Assembly: GCF_009659625.1 (NCBI RefSeq)
Contig: NZ_VOIW01000001.1
Location: 434,001-498,000 of the forward strand
Direction of reading: 5' to 3'
DNA from: Pseudomonas haemolytica
GTDB taxonomy: Bacteria > Pseudomonadota > Gammaproteobacteria > Pseudomonadales > Pseudomonadaceae
Length of the DNA stretch: 64,000 nucleotides
Part shown: positions 9,372 to 18,014 of the stretch, piece by piece
Layout: every line of letters begins with the position of its first letter
How positions within the stretch are numbered: the stretch's first letter is position 1
Made by a program: the position numbers and the translations under genes
The notes under the pieces: generated by a model
What the model was told of the DNA's origin: nothing
The model's database searches: none
Seen by the model: only the letters and a program-made list of their open reading frames with translations

Positions 9372-10217
9372 TTAGCACCAGAAATAAAACGGTTCACCCG
9401 CGTTATAGCCGATAAACGACTGCATGCTGATGCGTTTTCCCGAATCGAATCCGCAAATGGCGTGGGGGCGGCGGGTATTGATAATCACGAGTTCGTTTTT
9501 ACGCGGCTGGATATGCAGCGGCTTTTGTAAACGGTGCTCGGGCAGTTGGTCGCCTTCGAAACGCTTGACCTCGTCATAGGCAAAGGCCTCGGTATCCCAG
9601 ATGATCAACTCTCCCCCTGAAGGCGGCGTTTCAAGATAAATATTGGCGCTGAATTGGTGTTCCAGTTCTGCGATCGAGCGGGGCAGGCAATCAACATGGG
9701 GCACCGTTTCCGAGAGGTGTGCCGTCTCGGGAAACATGGCGCGGATAATGCCGCAGAACATCGGTTGGCCTTGAAACGCAGCGGCGACTGCACCTTGCGG
9801 CCAGATCTCCTGGAGCTGTTCCATCAGGTGTTGGATGGGAGGTTTTTCAGGTGCGCAAATACTGTCGATCACCCCGCGCATATGGGCTGCGTCAGCATAA
9901 TATTTGACGTGGGCATCGCTGCCGACGGCCTTGCCGTAAGTGGAGTTGAACGGGGTGCCCCAGCGATGTACGCCATAAAAGTGCTGTACGACGCGGCCAT
10001 CTTCGTAGGTTTCGTGACTGTATTGCTCCAACGAGGCGGCATCACCGATGATTTGATTTAATCGCTCGCTGGTTTTTGCGTTCGCAAACTCAGGTACTCG
10101 AATGGCAAGTACTTCTCCACTGATAAGCTTTTTCAGACTTGAAGTATCGAGGTATTCAAGCTCTATGATTTTTGTTGTCTTGGACGTGGTTGGTTTTGTC
10201 GCGGCATGGTCCATCAT
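9372..10217 (-). CDS. 2-oxoglutarate/Fe(II)-dependent oxygenase family protein
   Basis: A 281-aa soluble protein with a 2OG-Fe(II) facial triad: His174 and Asp176 in PHVDC and a distal His252 in RRPHAI, followed ten residues later by Arg262 (GKRIS) for 2-oxoglutarate binding. The jelly-roll core is suggested by alternating beta-like segments (GGELIIWD, NELVIIN). I cannot assign a substrate. It is the first gene of a two-gene leftward operon with the PLP decarboxylase. This suggests modification of an amino acid or of its amine, but that is inference from context. GGGAG sits about nine bases before the ATG. GC content is lower than in the neighbouring housekeeping genes. Confidence 0.82.
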   Translation of the reverse strand: MMDHAATKPTTSKTTKIIELEYLDTSSLKKLISGEVLAIRVPEFANAKTSERLNQIIGDAASLEQYSHETYEDGRVVQHFYGVHRWGTPFNSTYGKAVGSDAHVKYYADAAHMRGVIDSICAPEKPPIQHLMEQLQEIWPQGAVAAAFQGQPMFCGIIRAMFPETAHLSETVPHVDCLPRSIAELEHQFSANIYLETPPSGGELIIWDTEAFAYDEVKRFEGDQLPEHRLQKPLHIQPRKNELVIINTRRPHAICGFDSGKRISMQSFIGYNAGEPFYFWC

Positions 10218-10390
10218 GTTCAGAAGCTCCCTTTTGAGTTTTATCAGTGTGCTTATAGGGTACGCAGGGCGTGTGCACTAAATTAGTTTCAAGGGAACAG
10301 AGGACGGATAGGATTTATCTTGAAACGCCGGTTTTTTAGCCGACTGATGGCTCACACGTTGACGATTGTTGATGGTTGTCAGGACGAAAA

Positions 10391-10421
10391 AAAGGCGGCT
10401 ACCCATCAGGTAGCCGCCTTT
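10391..10421. terminator. strong bidirectional intrinsic terminator after gcd
   Basis: A perfect 13-bp stem (AAAGGCGGCTACC, loop CATCA, then its complement). It is flanked by a run of seven A on the left and TGTTTT on the right, so it can work in both directions. It terminates gcd and insulates the oxygenase-decarboxylase operon promoter. Confidence 0.92.
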
Positions 10422-10440
10422 GTTTTACCGCCGGTTCTGC

Positions 10441-12858
10441 TTAATCCGGCAGTTTGAACGCCATCACATAGTCACCCTGCTTGGTACCCAGGGAACCATG
10501 GCCACCCGCCATGACCAGCACGTATTGCTTGCCGTCCTTGCCGGTGTAGGTCATCGGTGTGGTTTGCGCGCCTGCAGGCAGGCGGCCTTCCCACAGTTGC
10601 TTGCCGTTTTTCACGTCATAGGCGCGCAGGTACTGGTCGAGAGTACCGCTGAGGAAAGCAACGCCGCCGGCGGTGGTGAACGTACCGCCCAGGCTAGGCA
10701 CGCCCATGGTCAGCGGGATCGGAACCGGCGAGCTGTCACGCACGGTGCCGTTCTTGTGCATCCAGATGGTCTGGTGGTTGGTCAGGTCGACCGCTGCCAC
10801 GTAGCCCCAGGCCGGCGCCTGGCACGGCAGGCCCATTGGCGACAGCAGTGCTTCGAGGATCACACCGTACGGTGCGCCTTTGTTCGGCTGTACGCCTTCG
10901 GTTTCGCTGACGCGTGGGCCTTGCTTGGCGATGTCGGCAGCCGGGATCAGCTTCGATTTGAACGCCATGTAGCTCGGGTTCACGAAAGCGATCTGGCGAA
11001 CCGGATCGACCGAGATGCCGCCCCAGTCGAACACACCGAAGTTACCCGGGTAAACGATCGAGCCTTGCAGCGATGGCGGGGTGAACGGGCCGTCGTAGCG
11101 CAGCGACTTGAAGTCGATCCGGCAGATCAACTGGTCGAACGGCGTGACGCCCCACATGTCGCGTTCTTTCAACGGCGGCGGCATGAAGTTCAGGTCGGAC
11201 TTCGGTTGGGTAGGGGAGGTACGGTCGCCCGCCACTGCGCCTTGCGGCACCGCGACTTCGTGGATCGGCACAACCGGCTGGCCGGTGGCACGGTCCAGCA
11301 CGTAGATGCTGCCTTGCTTGGTCGACGCCATCACCGCCTGCTTGACGCCGGCTTCGGTCTTGATGTCGATCAGCGAAGGCTGGCCGCCTACGTCCATGTC
11401 CCACAGATCGTGGTGGGTGAACTGGAAGGTCCACTTCACGTGGCCGGTGTCGATGTCCAGGGCGGTCAGGCCAGCGGCATATTTTTCGGAATCGTCGGTA
11501 CGGTCGCCGCCGTACTGGTCGGGCATCTGGTTGCCCATCGGCAGGTAGAGCATGCCGAGTTTTTCATCGACGCTGAACATGGACCACATGTTCGGCGAGT
11601 TGCGGGTGTAGGTCTTGCCATCGGCCAACGGGGTGGTGTCGTCCGGGTTGCCGCTGTCCCAGTTCCACACCAGTTTGCCGGTGTGCACGTCGAACGCGCG
11701 GATCACACCGCTTGGCTCGTCGATGGAAACGTTGTCGGTCACGTGACCGCCGATCACGACCAGGTTCTTGGTCACGGCCGGTGGCGAGGTGGAGTAGTAA
11801 CCACCTGGGGCGAAGCTGCCGATGTTGGCACGCAGGTCGACCTGGCCTTTGTCACCGAAGTCTTCGCACATCTTGCCGGTGTCGGCGTTCAGGGCGATCA
11901 GACGGGTGTCGGCAGTCGGGACGAAGATGCGTTTCGGGCAGGCGTTCGGCGCAGCAGCCGGGCTGGCGCTGCCGGTCGGGCTCTGCTCGGAAGCGTAGGC
12001 AGCGTCATCGTGATACGACACGCCACGGCAGGTCATGTGTGCCCAACCCTTGAAGTTTTCAGCACCCTGGGTGGTGATCTTCGGGTCGAAACGCCAGATT
12101 TCCTTGCCGGTGTCCGGGTCCAGGGCAATCACTTGGCTGTGCGGTGTGCACACGTAAAGCATGCCATTGACTTTCAGCGGGGTGTTTTCCGCGGTGGTTT
12201 CACCGGGGTCGCCTGCGCCAGGAATGTCGCCGGTACGGAAGGTCCACGCAGGCACCAACTTATGCGCGTTTTCCGGGGTGATCTGCGCCAGTGGCGAGTA
12301 ACGATCACCGTAGGCCGAACGGCCATAGGAGTTCCAGTCACCATCGGCCTGGGTCGGCGCAGCGTTGGCCATGCCCGGCACCGCGTCGCGGTCCAGTTGG
12401 CCGGTCTTGACCATTTCACCTGGGTTGGTGAACTGGCTGGCCAGGGCGGTAGCACCGGCCAGCACCACGGCAACGCTCAGCGCGCCAGTGCCCAGCGGCG
12501 CGGCTTGGCCACGCAGCAACGGACGACGAAACCACGGCAGAAGCATGACGATGCCCAAGGCAAACAGCAGGGCCAGGCGCGGTACCAACTGCCACCAGTC
12601 CAGGCCGACTTCCCACAGTGCCCACACGGTGCTGGCGAACAACACCAGTGCATACAGGCCCAGCGCGGCGCGGCGGGTAGCCAGCAGCAGCACGCCGGTC
12701 AGGGCGATGCCGATACCCGCCAGCAGGTAGTACAGCGACCCGCCGAGCATGCTCAGCTTGACGCCGCCAGCCAGCAAGGCCAGCCCCATGATCAGCAGCA
12801 AGATCCCCAGCAGCCTGGGCAGCAGGCGGCTTGGGCTTGAAGCACCATCAGTGCTCAT
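10441..12858 (-). CDS. gcd: membrane-bound PQQ-dependent glucose dehydrogenase
   Basis: An 805-aa quinoprotein of the normal family length. About five hydrophobic helices occupy residues 12-140 and anchor it in the inner membrane, where it reduces ubiquinone. The periplasmic eight-bladed propeller follows, with repeated W-motifs such as AIDLD(T/P)GK-like and VWNWDSG segments and the EKLGMLYLPMGNQMPD region around the active site. It oxidises glucose to gluconolactone in the periplasm; in pseudomonads the resulting gluconate acid drives mineral phosphate solubilisation. It is monocistronic, with a strong terminator immediately downstream and a perfect 7-bp inverted repeat about 104 bp upstream of the ATG. 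Confidence 0.96.
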   Translation of the reverse strand: MSTDGASSPSRLLPRLLGILLLIMGLALLAGGVKLSMLGGSLYYLLAGIGIALTGVLLLATRRAALGLYALVLFASTVWALWEVGLDWWQLVPRLALLFALGIVMLLPWFRRPLLRGQAAPLGTGALSVAVVLAGATALASQFTNPGEMVKTGQLDRDAVPGMANAAPTQADGDWNSYGRSAYGDRYSPLAQITPENAHKLVPAWTFRTGDIPGAGDPGETTAENTPLKVNGMLYVCTPHSQVIALDPDTGKEIWRFDPKITTQGAENFKGWAHMTCRGVSYHDDAAYASEQSPTGSASPAAAPNACPKRIFVPTADTRLIALNADTGKMCEDFGDKGQVDLRANIGSFAPGGYYSTSPPAVTKNLVVIGGHVTDNVSIDEPSGVIRAFDVHTGKLVWNWDSGNPDDTTPLADGKTYTRNSPNMWSMFSVDEKLGMLYLPMGNQMPDQYGGDRTDDSEKYAAGLTALDIDTGHVKWTFQFTHHDLWDMDVGGQPSLIDIKTEAGVKQAVMASTKQGSIYVLDRATGQPVVPIHEVAVPQGAVAGDRTSPTQPKSDLNFMPPPLKERDMWGVTPFDQLICRIDFKSLRYDGPFTPPSLQGSIVYPGNFGVFDWGGISVDPVRQIAFVNPSYMAFKSKLIPAADIAKQGPRVSETEGVQPNKGAPYGVILEALLSPMGLPCQAPAWGYVAAVDLTNHQTIWMHKNGTVRDSSPVPIPLTMGVPSLGGTFTTAGGVAFLSGTLDQYLRAYDVKNGKQLWEGRLPAGAQTTPMTYTGKDGKQYVLVMAGGHGSLGTKQGDYVMAFKLPD

Positions 12859-12961
12859 AGTGTGTTTCTCCGTGACGTTGGAATAATTATGTAACCCCGT
12901 GCTTCACTGTAGATGACGATTCGGCGCGGGCTTGGTTCATCGGTAATTTCGGTTTTTCTGG

Positions 12962-12978
12962 GGATAACTCGGTTATCC
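12962..12978. promoter_or_regulatory. perfect inverted repeat upstream of gcd, candidate operator
   Basis: GGATAAC-TCG-GTTATCC is a perfect 7-bp inverted repeat with a 3-bp spacer, 104 bp before the gcd ATG. It does not match the HexR or PtxS consensus as I know them, so no regulator is assigned. Its right arm is also part of a TTATCCACA sequence. Confidence 0.4.
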
Positions 12979-13192
12979 ACAGGCGTGCGATTGATCGCCG
13001 GGCGCAGATCGATTTAAGACAGCGCTGTCTTTGCGTAAATGGAAATTCGGCAAGATGGGGTCGATCGCAGGCGTGAAACGTTTCAGTTTGTTGCTGCAAG
13101 GATAAGGTGCTGGAGCGCCAAGAGAAAGCGTAAATCGCGAGATGCATCATTTCAGATCTGGTAACAGTGACGAATCGTCGCTGCAAAACAAG

Positions 13193-13282
13193 TGTGGGAG
13201 CGGGCTAGCTCGCGAGTGCGGTGTATCAGTCACTAATGATGCTGACTGACACACCGCATTCGCGAGCAAGCCCGCTCCCACA
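13193..13282. repeat. REP doublet (REPIN) between gcd and znuD-like gene
   Basis: Inverted REP copies at about 13193-13224 and 13251-13282. The left copy has a C/T-type change in the core (GGGCTAGCTCGCG instead of GGGCTTGCTCGCG). The arms continue into GTGCGGTGT/ACACCGCAT, giving an extended hairpin that follows the receptor gene stop and may serve as its 3' end. Confidence 0.88.
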
Positions 13283-13299
13283 GGGGAACTGCGGTGTTG

Positions 13300-15318
13300 T
13301 TAGAAGGTGGTGCGGACTCCGAATTGCACGCTTCTGCCTGGCGCCGGCGCAATATCGCGCAGGATCGAGCTGGCATAGCGCACGGTCTGGTTGGTCAGGT
13401 TTTCGCCATTGACGAAGGCCAGCCACTGGCTACCGCCGACATTGAAGCGATAACCGGCGCTGGCACCGAGCGTGGTGTAGCCATCGGTGCCGCTCTCGTT
13501 ATCCGGCACACGCCCTTGGCCTGCCGCATGTTCCACATCAATACGTGCCTGCCAGCGGTCCAGCTCCCACAGCAGGCCGCTGCTCAAGCGCAACGGTGCA
13601 ATGCGTGGCAAGGCTTCACCCGTGTCCAGGTTGGTAGCGCGGGTGTAGTCGCCCGACAGCTCCAGCGCGAACTTGCCGTAGGCGCCTTCACCCAGCTTCC
13701 AGTGATCCTGCGCTTCGAAGCCCGCGAACCGCGCACGCACGCCGGAATATCCGTATTCAGGAATACCACCCGCGTCCTCTTCACCTTCATCGTTCAAGGT
13801 GCGGCCAGTGCCTAGCAGGCCAATGTAATTGGAGAAACGGCTGTAGAACACGCCGAAGCTGCCCTTGTGGGTGCCATTGTCAAAGCGCAGCGCCAGGTCG
13901 CTGGACACGGCTTTTTCTTTCTTCAGGTTGGCATCGCCCAACTCGTAGGTGCCGGTGGCGACGTGGGCGCCGTTGGCATACAGCTCGTAGAAAGTCGGTG
14001 CGCGTTCGGTGTAGCCCAAGGTGGCGGCCAGCGACCAGATGGGCGTGAGGCTGTACACCGCGCCGGACGACAGGCTGCCGGCGGTGAAGTGATTGCTCTT
14101 GTTTGCATTGGCGAAACGCTCGTTGCCCTTGGCGTCCGGGTCGACGGTAGTGTGTTCCACGCGGGCGCCGAGGCTAAGTTTCAGACGCTCGGTGGCTTGC
14201 ATCTCTTCGAGGATAAACAGTGCGCCGGCGTTGGTGTCGGTCTGGGGCACGAAGGCTTCTTCGCCCAGGGCCGAGAACTCGTTGCGGGTCACTTGGGCGC
14301 CTACCACGCCATCGAACGGGCCGATAGGCTGGTGACGGGCTTCAACTCGGGCCTCATAGCCCTTGTTCTTGAAGGTCGTACCGGTCTCGCCGCCTTCGAT
14401 TTCGCGGTGTTCGTAATCGGTGTAGCCCGCGTCGAGTTTCACCGAGGTGAACGGCCCTTGCAGGTTGCGGATCTCGGACGCGAAGGCGTAGTGATCCTGC
14501 TGCATGCGGATGCGCACATCCTGCTCGGCCGGCGAGCCGTAGTTGCTGTCGTAGTTGCTGTAGGACAGCCCGGCATACCCATCCTCCCAGGTGTATGAGC
14601 CGCCCACGGCACCGCCGTCCTGGCGCCCGTCGCTGTTACCCAGGCGCCCATTTTTACCTGGGCCGTCTTCGGTCGCCGGGGCGTGCCGGCTGCGGGCGTA
14701 GCCCGGAATTTTCAGGTCGTTGAATTCCCGCGCATTGGCGTCCAGGTGCAACGCGAAGGTGCCGTTGCCGGCTTCCAGCTTGCCCGCGCTGCTGCGGGTG
14801 GTGTCGGCGCCGCCGTAGCGAAGTTCGCCGGCGCCGTGGATGCCTTCGATGGCTTCGGTGGGGATGCGGTTATCGAAGGTGTTGACCACACCGCCGATGG
14901 CGCTGCCGCCGTACAGCAGGGCGGCCGGGCCGCGCACAATTTCGATGCGATCTACGTTGATCGGGTCCAGCGGCACCGCGTGGTCATAGGACAGCGACGA
15001 GGCATCCAGTGCGCCCACACCATTGCGCAAGATGCGAATACGGTCGCCATCCTGGCCCCGAATGATCGGGCGACTGGCGCCCGGGCCGAAGTACGACGAC
15101 GACACACCCGGCTGCTTGTTCAGGGTTTCGCCGAGGCTGCCTTTTTGTTGCAGGGTCAGGTCATCACCTTCCAGCACGGTGGTGGGCGAAGCGAGTTGTT
15201 CGCTGCCCAACGGGTTGCCGGTGACAACTTGGGGTGGCAGTTCCAGGGCGTGGGCTTGGGAACTGATCAACAGGGCGGCGGCGAGGGGGGACAAGCGCCA
15301 GAGAGAAGGCAGGGACAT
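13300..15318 (-). CDS. znuD: TonB-dependent outer-membrane receptor, ZnuD-like (zinc uptake)
   Basis: A 672-aa receptor with signal peptide (cleavage near AHA, residue 24), plug domain (about 25-160, with [18 protein letters not shown] and the [17 protein letters not shown] motif) and a 22-strand type barrel ending in the aromatic VQFGVRTTF. The plug and the [11 protein letters not shown] region are typical of the ZnuD/PA0781-like zinc receptor group. The assignment is strengthened by a Zur-like palindrome 35 bp before the ATG. It probably binds zinc or a zinc complex at the cell surface and uses TonB energy for import. It is monocistronic; a REP doublet follows. Confidence 0.88.
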   Translation of the reverse strand: MSLPSLWRLSPLAAALLISSQAHALELPPQVVTGNPLGSEQLASPTTVLEGDDLTLQQKGSLGETLNKQPGVSSSYFGPGASRPIIRGQDGDRIRILRNGVGALDASSLSYDHAVPLDPINVDRIEIVRGPAALLYGGSAIGGVVNTFDNRIPTEAIEGIHGAGELRYGGADTTRSSAGKLEAGNGTFALHLDANAREFNDLKIPGYARSRHAPATEDGPGKNGRLGNSDGRQDGGAVGGSYTWEDGYAGLSYSNYDSNYGSPAEQDVRIRMQQDHYAFASEIRNLQGPFTSVKLDAGYTDYEHREIEGGETGTTFKNKGYEARVEARHQPIGPFDGVVGAQVTRNEFSALGEEAFVPQTDTNAGALFILEEMQATERLKLSLGARVEHTTVDPDAKGNERFANANKSNHFTAGSLSSGAVYSLTPIWSLAATLGYTERAPTFYELYANGAHVATGTYELGDANLKKEKAVSSDLALRFDNGTHKGSFGVFYSRFSNYIGLLGTGRTLNDEGEEDAGGIPEYGYSGVRARFAGFEAQDHWKLGEGAYGKFALELSGDYTRATNLDTGEALPRIAPLRLSSGLLWELDRWQARIDVEHAAGQGRVPDNESGTDGYTTLGASAGYRFNVGGSQWLAFVNGENLTNQTVRYASSILRDIAPAPGRSVQFGVRTTF

Positions 15319-15352
15319 CGGATATTCCTAGGCAAAACGTCTGATAGATATG

Positions 15353-15365
15353 GTTACAATATAAC
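15353..15365. promoter_or_regulatory. Zur-like operator of the znuD-type receptor gene
   Basis: GTTACAATATAAC is a near-perfect palindrome (one mismatched pair) centred 41 bp upstream of the receptor ATG. It matches the GTTAT(A)-n-(T)ATAAC form of gamma-proteobacterial Zur boxes and is almost the same as the site before rpmE2 at 58814-58826. Confidence 0.72.
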
Positions 15366-15489
15366 ATCTCTTTTTTCGTCTGGAAGGGGAACTTTCCGTG
15401 GCGGGCTATATTCAATGCAATGCTTCCACCTGCACGCCTCGTCGGCTAAGGTGCGCGGCTGTGTTTCCTCTTTTTGCAATAGGCCTGGC

Positions 15490-15723
15490 ATGACCGCGAC
15501 AAGCAACGACCCGCTCCACGGGGTGACCCTGCAACACGTCCTCACCACCCTGGTGGAACACTACGAGTGGAGCGGCCTGGCCGAGCGTATTGATATCCGC
15601 TGCTTCAAGAGCGACCCGAGCATCAAGTCGAGCCTGACCTTCCTGCGCAAAACCCCTTGGGCGCGGGAGAAGGTCGAAGGTCTGTACGTCAAGCTGATGC
15701 GTACCAAACGCCCGCTGGATTGA
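15490..15723 (+). CDS. VF530 family (DUF2132) small DNA-binding-like protein
   Basis: A 77-aa protein beginning at the ATG at 15490. It matches the VF530 family: [20 protein letters not shown] at the N-terminus, then [38 protein letters not shown] conservation and a basic C-terminus ending LMRTKRPLD. The family fold is a small helical double-psi-like unit proposed to bind nucleic acid; the cellular role is unknown. The stop is four bases before the next ATG, so it is co-transcribed with the Pr6Pr membrane protein. It is divergent from the zinc receptor gene, sharing a 170-bp intergenic region. Confidence 0.85.
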   Translation: MTATSNDPLHGVTLQHVLTTLVEHYEWSGLAERIDIRCFKSDPSIKSSLTFLRKTPWAREKVEGLYVKLMRTKRPLD

Positions 15724-15727
15724 GGCC

Positions 15728-16357
15728 ATGAAGCGCTTTGTCGCAGCGGCAGCGCTGGCCGGTTGGGTAGGACTGGGGATCCAGCAATATCTGATTTTCT
15801 ATTCGCGCTGGAGCATTGACGCCAGTCTGCTGGGCGGCTTGATCAGCTTTTTCAGTTTTTTCACAGTACTGACCAACACCCTGGTGATGGTGGTGTTGAG
15901 CTATGCGCTGGTGAACCGCGAATCTGCGGCGAAGCAGTTTTTCCTGGCGCCCCAGGTCAGCAGTGCGATTGCCGCCAGCATCATCGTGGTGAGCCTGGCC
16001 TATAACCTGCTGCTGCGGCATTTGTGGAGCCCCCAAGGCTTTCAATTTATCGCCGACGAATTGCTGCACGACGTGATGCCGCTGTTGTTTTTGATCTATT
16101 GGTGGCGTTGCGTGCCCAAGGGCCAGTTGCGGTTCAGACACGTTGGTGTTTGGGTGATCTACCCGTTGGTGTACTTCGGGTATGTGCTGTTGCGGGGGGA
16201 TTTGCTCGGGCAGTATCAGTACCCGTTCATTGATGTGCTGACCCTGGGTTATCCCCAAGTGTTTGTGAATGCCGGCGGATTATTGGTGGGGTTTGTGCTG
16301 GTGGCGTTGGCGATGGTGGGGCTGGATAAGCGCCTGGGCCGGGCACAATCCAACTGA
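15728..16357 (+). CDS. Pr6Pr family integral membrane protein
   Basis: A 209-aa protein with six hydrophobic segments, as the family name implies. Conserved features are FFTVLTNTLV near residue 45, HLWSPQGFQFIADELLHDVMPLLFLIYW (in two parts, about 97-125), and YPLVYFGYVLLRG followed by YPFIDV and GYPQV near 148-178. The function is not known; some eukaryotic relatives are the FAR-17a/AIG1 hydrolases, which keep a Thr and a His in comparable places, so a lipid hydrolase role is possible. It is co-transcribed with the VF530 gene. No terminator is evident before the repeat-rich region that follows. Confidence 0.85.
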   Translation: MKRFVAAAALAGWVGLGIQQYLIFYSRWSIDASLLGGLISFFSFFTVLTNTLVMVVLSYALVNRESAAKQFFLAPQVSSAIAASIIVVSLAYNLLLRHLWSPQGFQFIADELLHDVMPLLFLIYWWRCVPKGQLRFRHVGVWVIYPLVYFGYVLLRGDLLGQYQYPFIDVLTLGYPQVFVNAGGLLVGFVLVALAMVGLDKRLGRAQSN

Positions 16358-16392
16358 TACACCTTGGTCCAATGTGGGAGGGGCTTGCTCCC

Positions 16393-16715
16393 GTGGCGGC
16401 CTGACAGCCGACCAGGATGTTGGGTTGGTTCGAGTACATATCCATTGTTTAGGTGACGGCCGCTATTGGTTCCGCCCTTACGGCGGCTCACTTTTGAGAA
16501 GCGCAAAAGTAAGCAAAACGCTCTTGCCCCACCACTCGGCACCTCGCCTAGGCTCGGTGTGCCCGTAATCCGACATTGATTTGGGGGGCCGCCGCCACGC
16601 GCCATCCCTGGCGCGGGGCGGCTAAACCGGCATCCCTGCCGGTTTACCCCCCAAATCAATATCGAATTCCGGCCAGCGTGGTTTAACGGGGCGCCTGAGA
16701 TCAAAATCAAAAGCA
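16393..16715 (+). repeat. long intergenic repeat, copy A
   Basis: It begins GTGGCGGCCTGACAGCC and includes GAGTACATATCC, GGTTCCGCCCTTACGGCGG, CCACCACTCGGCACCTCGCC and GTGGTTTAACGGGGCGCC. The same blocks return in inverted order and complement at 16955-17195, and a truncated third copy lies at 46165-46290. Compared with copy B it contains about 100 extra bases that include a small palindromic element. Confidence 0.88.
16575..16660. repeat. 86-bp dumbbell palindrome inside repeat copy A
   Basis: Perfect 14-bp terminal inverted repeats (ATTGATTTGGGGGG at 16575-16588 and its complement at 16647-16660) enclose two hairpins. One has a GCGCCA stem (16599-16614) extended outward by GC-rich pairing, the other a perfect TAAACCGGCA stem (16623-16646). 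Both loops are TCCC. Copy B lacks it at the matching place. Confidence 0.85.
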
Positions 16716-16767
16716 AAAGCGAGGCGGCCTTATAGCCGACCTGATCGTTGAGGCGTACGCGTACCCC

Positions 16768-16857
16768 TGTGGGAGCGGGCTTGCTCGCGAAAGCGGTGGG
16801 TCAGTCAATATCTATGTTTGCTGGGCCGACGCCTTCGCGAGCAAGCCCGCTCCCACA
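16768..16857. repeat. REP doublet (REPIN) between the long repeat copies
   Basis: Inverted REP copies at 16768-16797 and 16829-16857 (TGTGGGAGCGGGCTTGCTCG and its complement), with arms extending into AAGCGG/GACGCC. A degenerate half (CCCGCTCCCACAG) lies at about 16899-16911. Confidence 0.9.
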
Positions 16858-16954
16858 TTTGACCTTCGCTGCCTTGAGCATTTCGTTCACTTAACTGACC
16901 CGCTCCCACAGAAAAGCAGAAGCGCCGCCAGCGTATCTACGATGCGAAGCGAGT

Positions 16955-17195
16955 CGCTCTTGATCTGGCTTTTGATCTCAGGCGCCCCGTTAAACCACGC
17001 TGGCCGGAGTGAGGGCATGCCGAGCCTAGGCGAGGTGCCGAGTGGTGGGGCGAGGACCTTTTGCTTACTTTTGGGTCCTTCCAAAAGTGAGCCGCTGTAA
17101 GAGCGGAACCCATAGTGGCCGTTACCTAAATAACGGATATGTACTCGGTCAAAACCCCCCAACATCCTGATTGGCTGTCACGCCGCCATCATGGC
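16955..17195 (-). repeat. long intergenic repeat, copy B (inverted)
   Basis: The reverse complement reads GTTTTGACCGAGTACATATC, then GTTATTTAGGTAACGGCCAC, TTACAGCGGCTCACTTTTGG and CACCTCGCCTAGGCTCGGCA, tracking copy A block by block. The region from 16393 to 17195 is therefore an imperfect inverted doublet about 800 bp long. Confidence 0.85.
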
Positions 17196-17237
17196 CCACC
17201 TCTCACATTCCCAAGGCCGGCAAGTGCCTGCGAGAAT

Positions 17238-18014
17238 TTATTCTTCTTCGCTGCCTTCGGCCCGCCAGTAACCCACGGCCTTCAAGAACTCGTCATTGAC
17301 CTTGTGCGTATCCAGCAGCACCCGGCGCACTTGGCGAGACAGCTTGGTTTCGGTCGCGACGAAGGTGTACAACGTGCCGCTTGGCAGCGTCAGGTTGCGC
17401 ACCGTGTCGAGCAGGTCATCCTGGCCGCGCAGCACCCAAATCACTTCCACATCGGCGGCACTTTTCAGGGGCTGCTGCTCCGCCGCATCAGCGATTTCAA
17501 TCACCGCCAGCACCTTGCGCCCCGCCGGCAGTTCTTCCAGGCGGCGTGCGATGGCCGGGATCGCCGTTTCATCGCCGATCAGCAGGTAGCTGTCGAAGAT
17601 ATCCGGCACGATCATCGAGCCCCGTGGCCCGCCGATATACAGGTGCTGACCGACTTGCGCCTGTTCGGCCCAGGTGGAGGCAGGGCCATCGCCGTGCAGT
17701 ACGAAGTCGATATCCAGCTCACCGATGCTCAGGTCGAAACGCCGTGGCGTGTAGTCGCGCATGGCCGGTTGCGGGCCGTCGCCCTTGATGGTGAATGTCG
17801 GGCTTTCCAGTGCGGCTTGTTCGGCGGCGTTCTGCGGTAACAGCAGCTTGATATGGTCGTCGCTGCCCAGGCTGATGAACCCCGCCAACTCCGGGCCGCC
17901 CAGGGTGATGCGGCGCATGCGCGGGGTGATATCGACCACCCGCAGGACTTGCAGGCGGCGACGCTTGATGTCGTGCATCACGCGATGAATTTCCAACTTG
18001 TTGTATTCGCTCAT
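17238..18014 (-). CDS. yqjH: siderophore-interacting FAD-binding ferric reductase (YqjH-like)
   Basis: A 258-aa SIP-family flavoprotein. The N-terminal FAD-binding barrel (about residues 20-130) carries RRITLGGPEL and the RDYTPRRFD motif that holds FAD. The C-terminal NAD(P)H-binding half has GPRGS, LLIGDETAIPAIARRLEEL and the end motif GYWRAE. It should use NADPH to reduce ferric siderophores in the cytoplasm and release iron. The stop of the PadR regulator overlaps its ATG by 4 bp, so the two are one operon. In E. coli the yqjH and yqjI genes are divergent, whereas here they are co-directional and coupled. Confidence 0.88.
   Translation of the reverse strand: MSEYNKLEIHRVMHDIKRRRLQVLRVVDITPRMRRITLGGPELAGFISLGSDDHIKLLLPQNAAEQAALESPTFTIKGDGPQPAMRDYTPRRFDLSIGELDIDFVLHGDGPASTWAEQAQVGQHLYIGGPRGSMIVPDIFDSYLLIGDETAIPAIARRLEELPAGRKVLAVIEIADAAEQQPLKSAADVEVIWVLRGQDDLLDTVRNLTLPSGTLYTFVATETKLSRQVRRVLLDTHKVNDEFLKAVGYWRAEGSEEE

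Larger units (their letters stand above)
12859..13299. other. gcd upstream region with palindrome and REP doublet
   Basis: A 441-bp gap between gcd and the zinc receptor gene. It holds the gcd promoter region, the palindrome at 12962-12978 and the REP doublet at 13193-13282. A 99-codon leftward open frame here (12887-13186) lacks protein-like features and a ribosome site and was not called. Confidence 0.6.
16358..17237. other. 880-bp gene-free region made of inverted repeat copies
   Basis: No gene is supported here. The region is filled by two inverted copies of a long intergenic repeat (16393-16715 and 16955-17195), a palindromic insert in the first copy and a REP doublet in the middle. A 155-codon frame on the minus strand (16249-16716) runs through the repeat and back into the preceding gene; it is a by-product of repeat sequence. 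Confidence 0.85.

Noticed and set aside
10420..12840. 806-codon open frame antisense to gcd
   Set aside because: A shadow of the glucose dehydrogenase gene, with no recognisable motif and no ribosome site.
5439..12981. Perfect TTATCCACA (DnaA box) sequences at 5439-5447 and 12973-12981
   Set aside because: About one chance occurrence per window is expected; they are single and far apart with no AT-rich unwinding region or dnaA gene, so not an origin.
12887..13186. 99-codon minus-strand frame upstream of gcd
   Set aside because: No ribosome site, no protein-like pattern; it overlaps the region expected to hold the gcd promoter.
16249..16716. 155-codon minus-strand frame across the long repeat
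   Set aside because: It lies in repeated non-coding sequence, and a related frame at 16887-17165 arises from the inverted copy. Such frames are often misannotated as hypothetical proteins.
2693..16857. Repeated GCGAGCAAGCCCGCTCCCAC units considered as a CRISPR array
   Set aside because: They occur as inverted pairs between genes at distant places, not as regularly spaced direct repeats; they are REP/REPIN elements.
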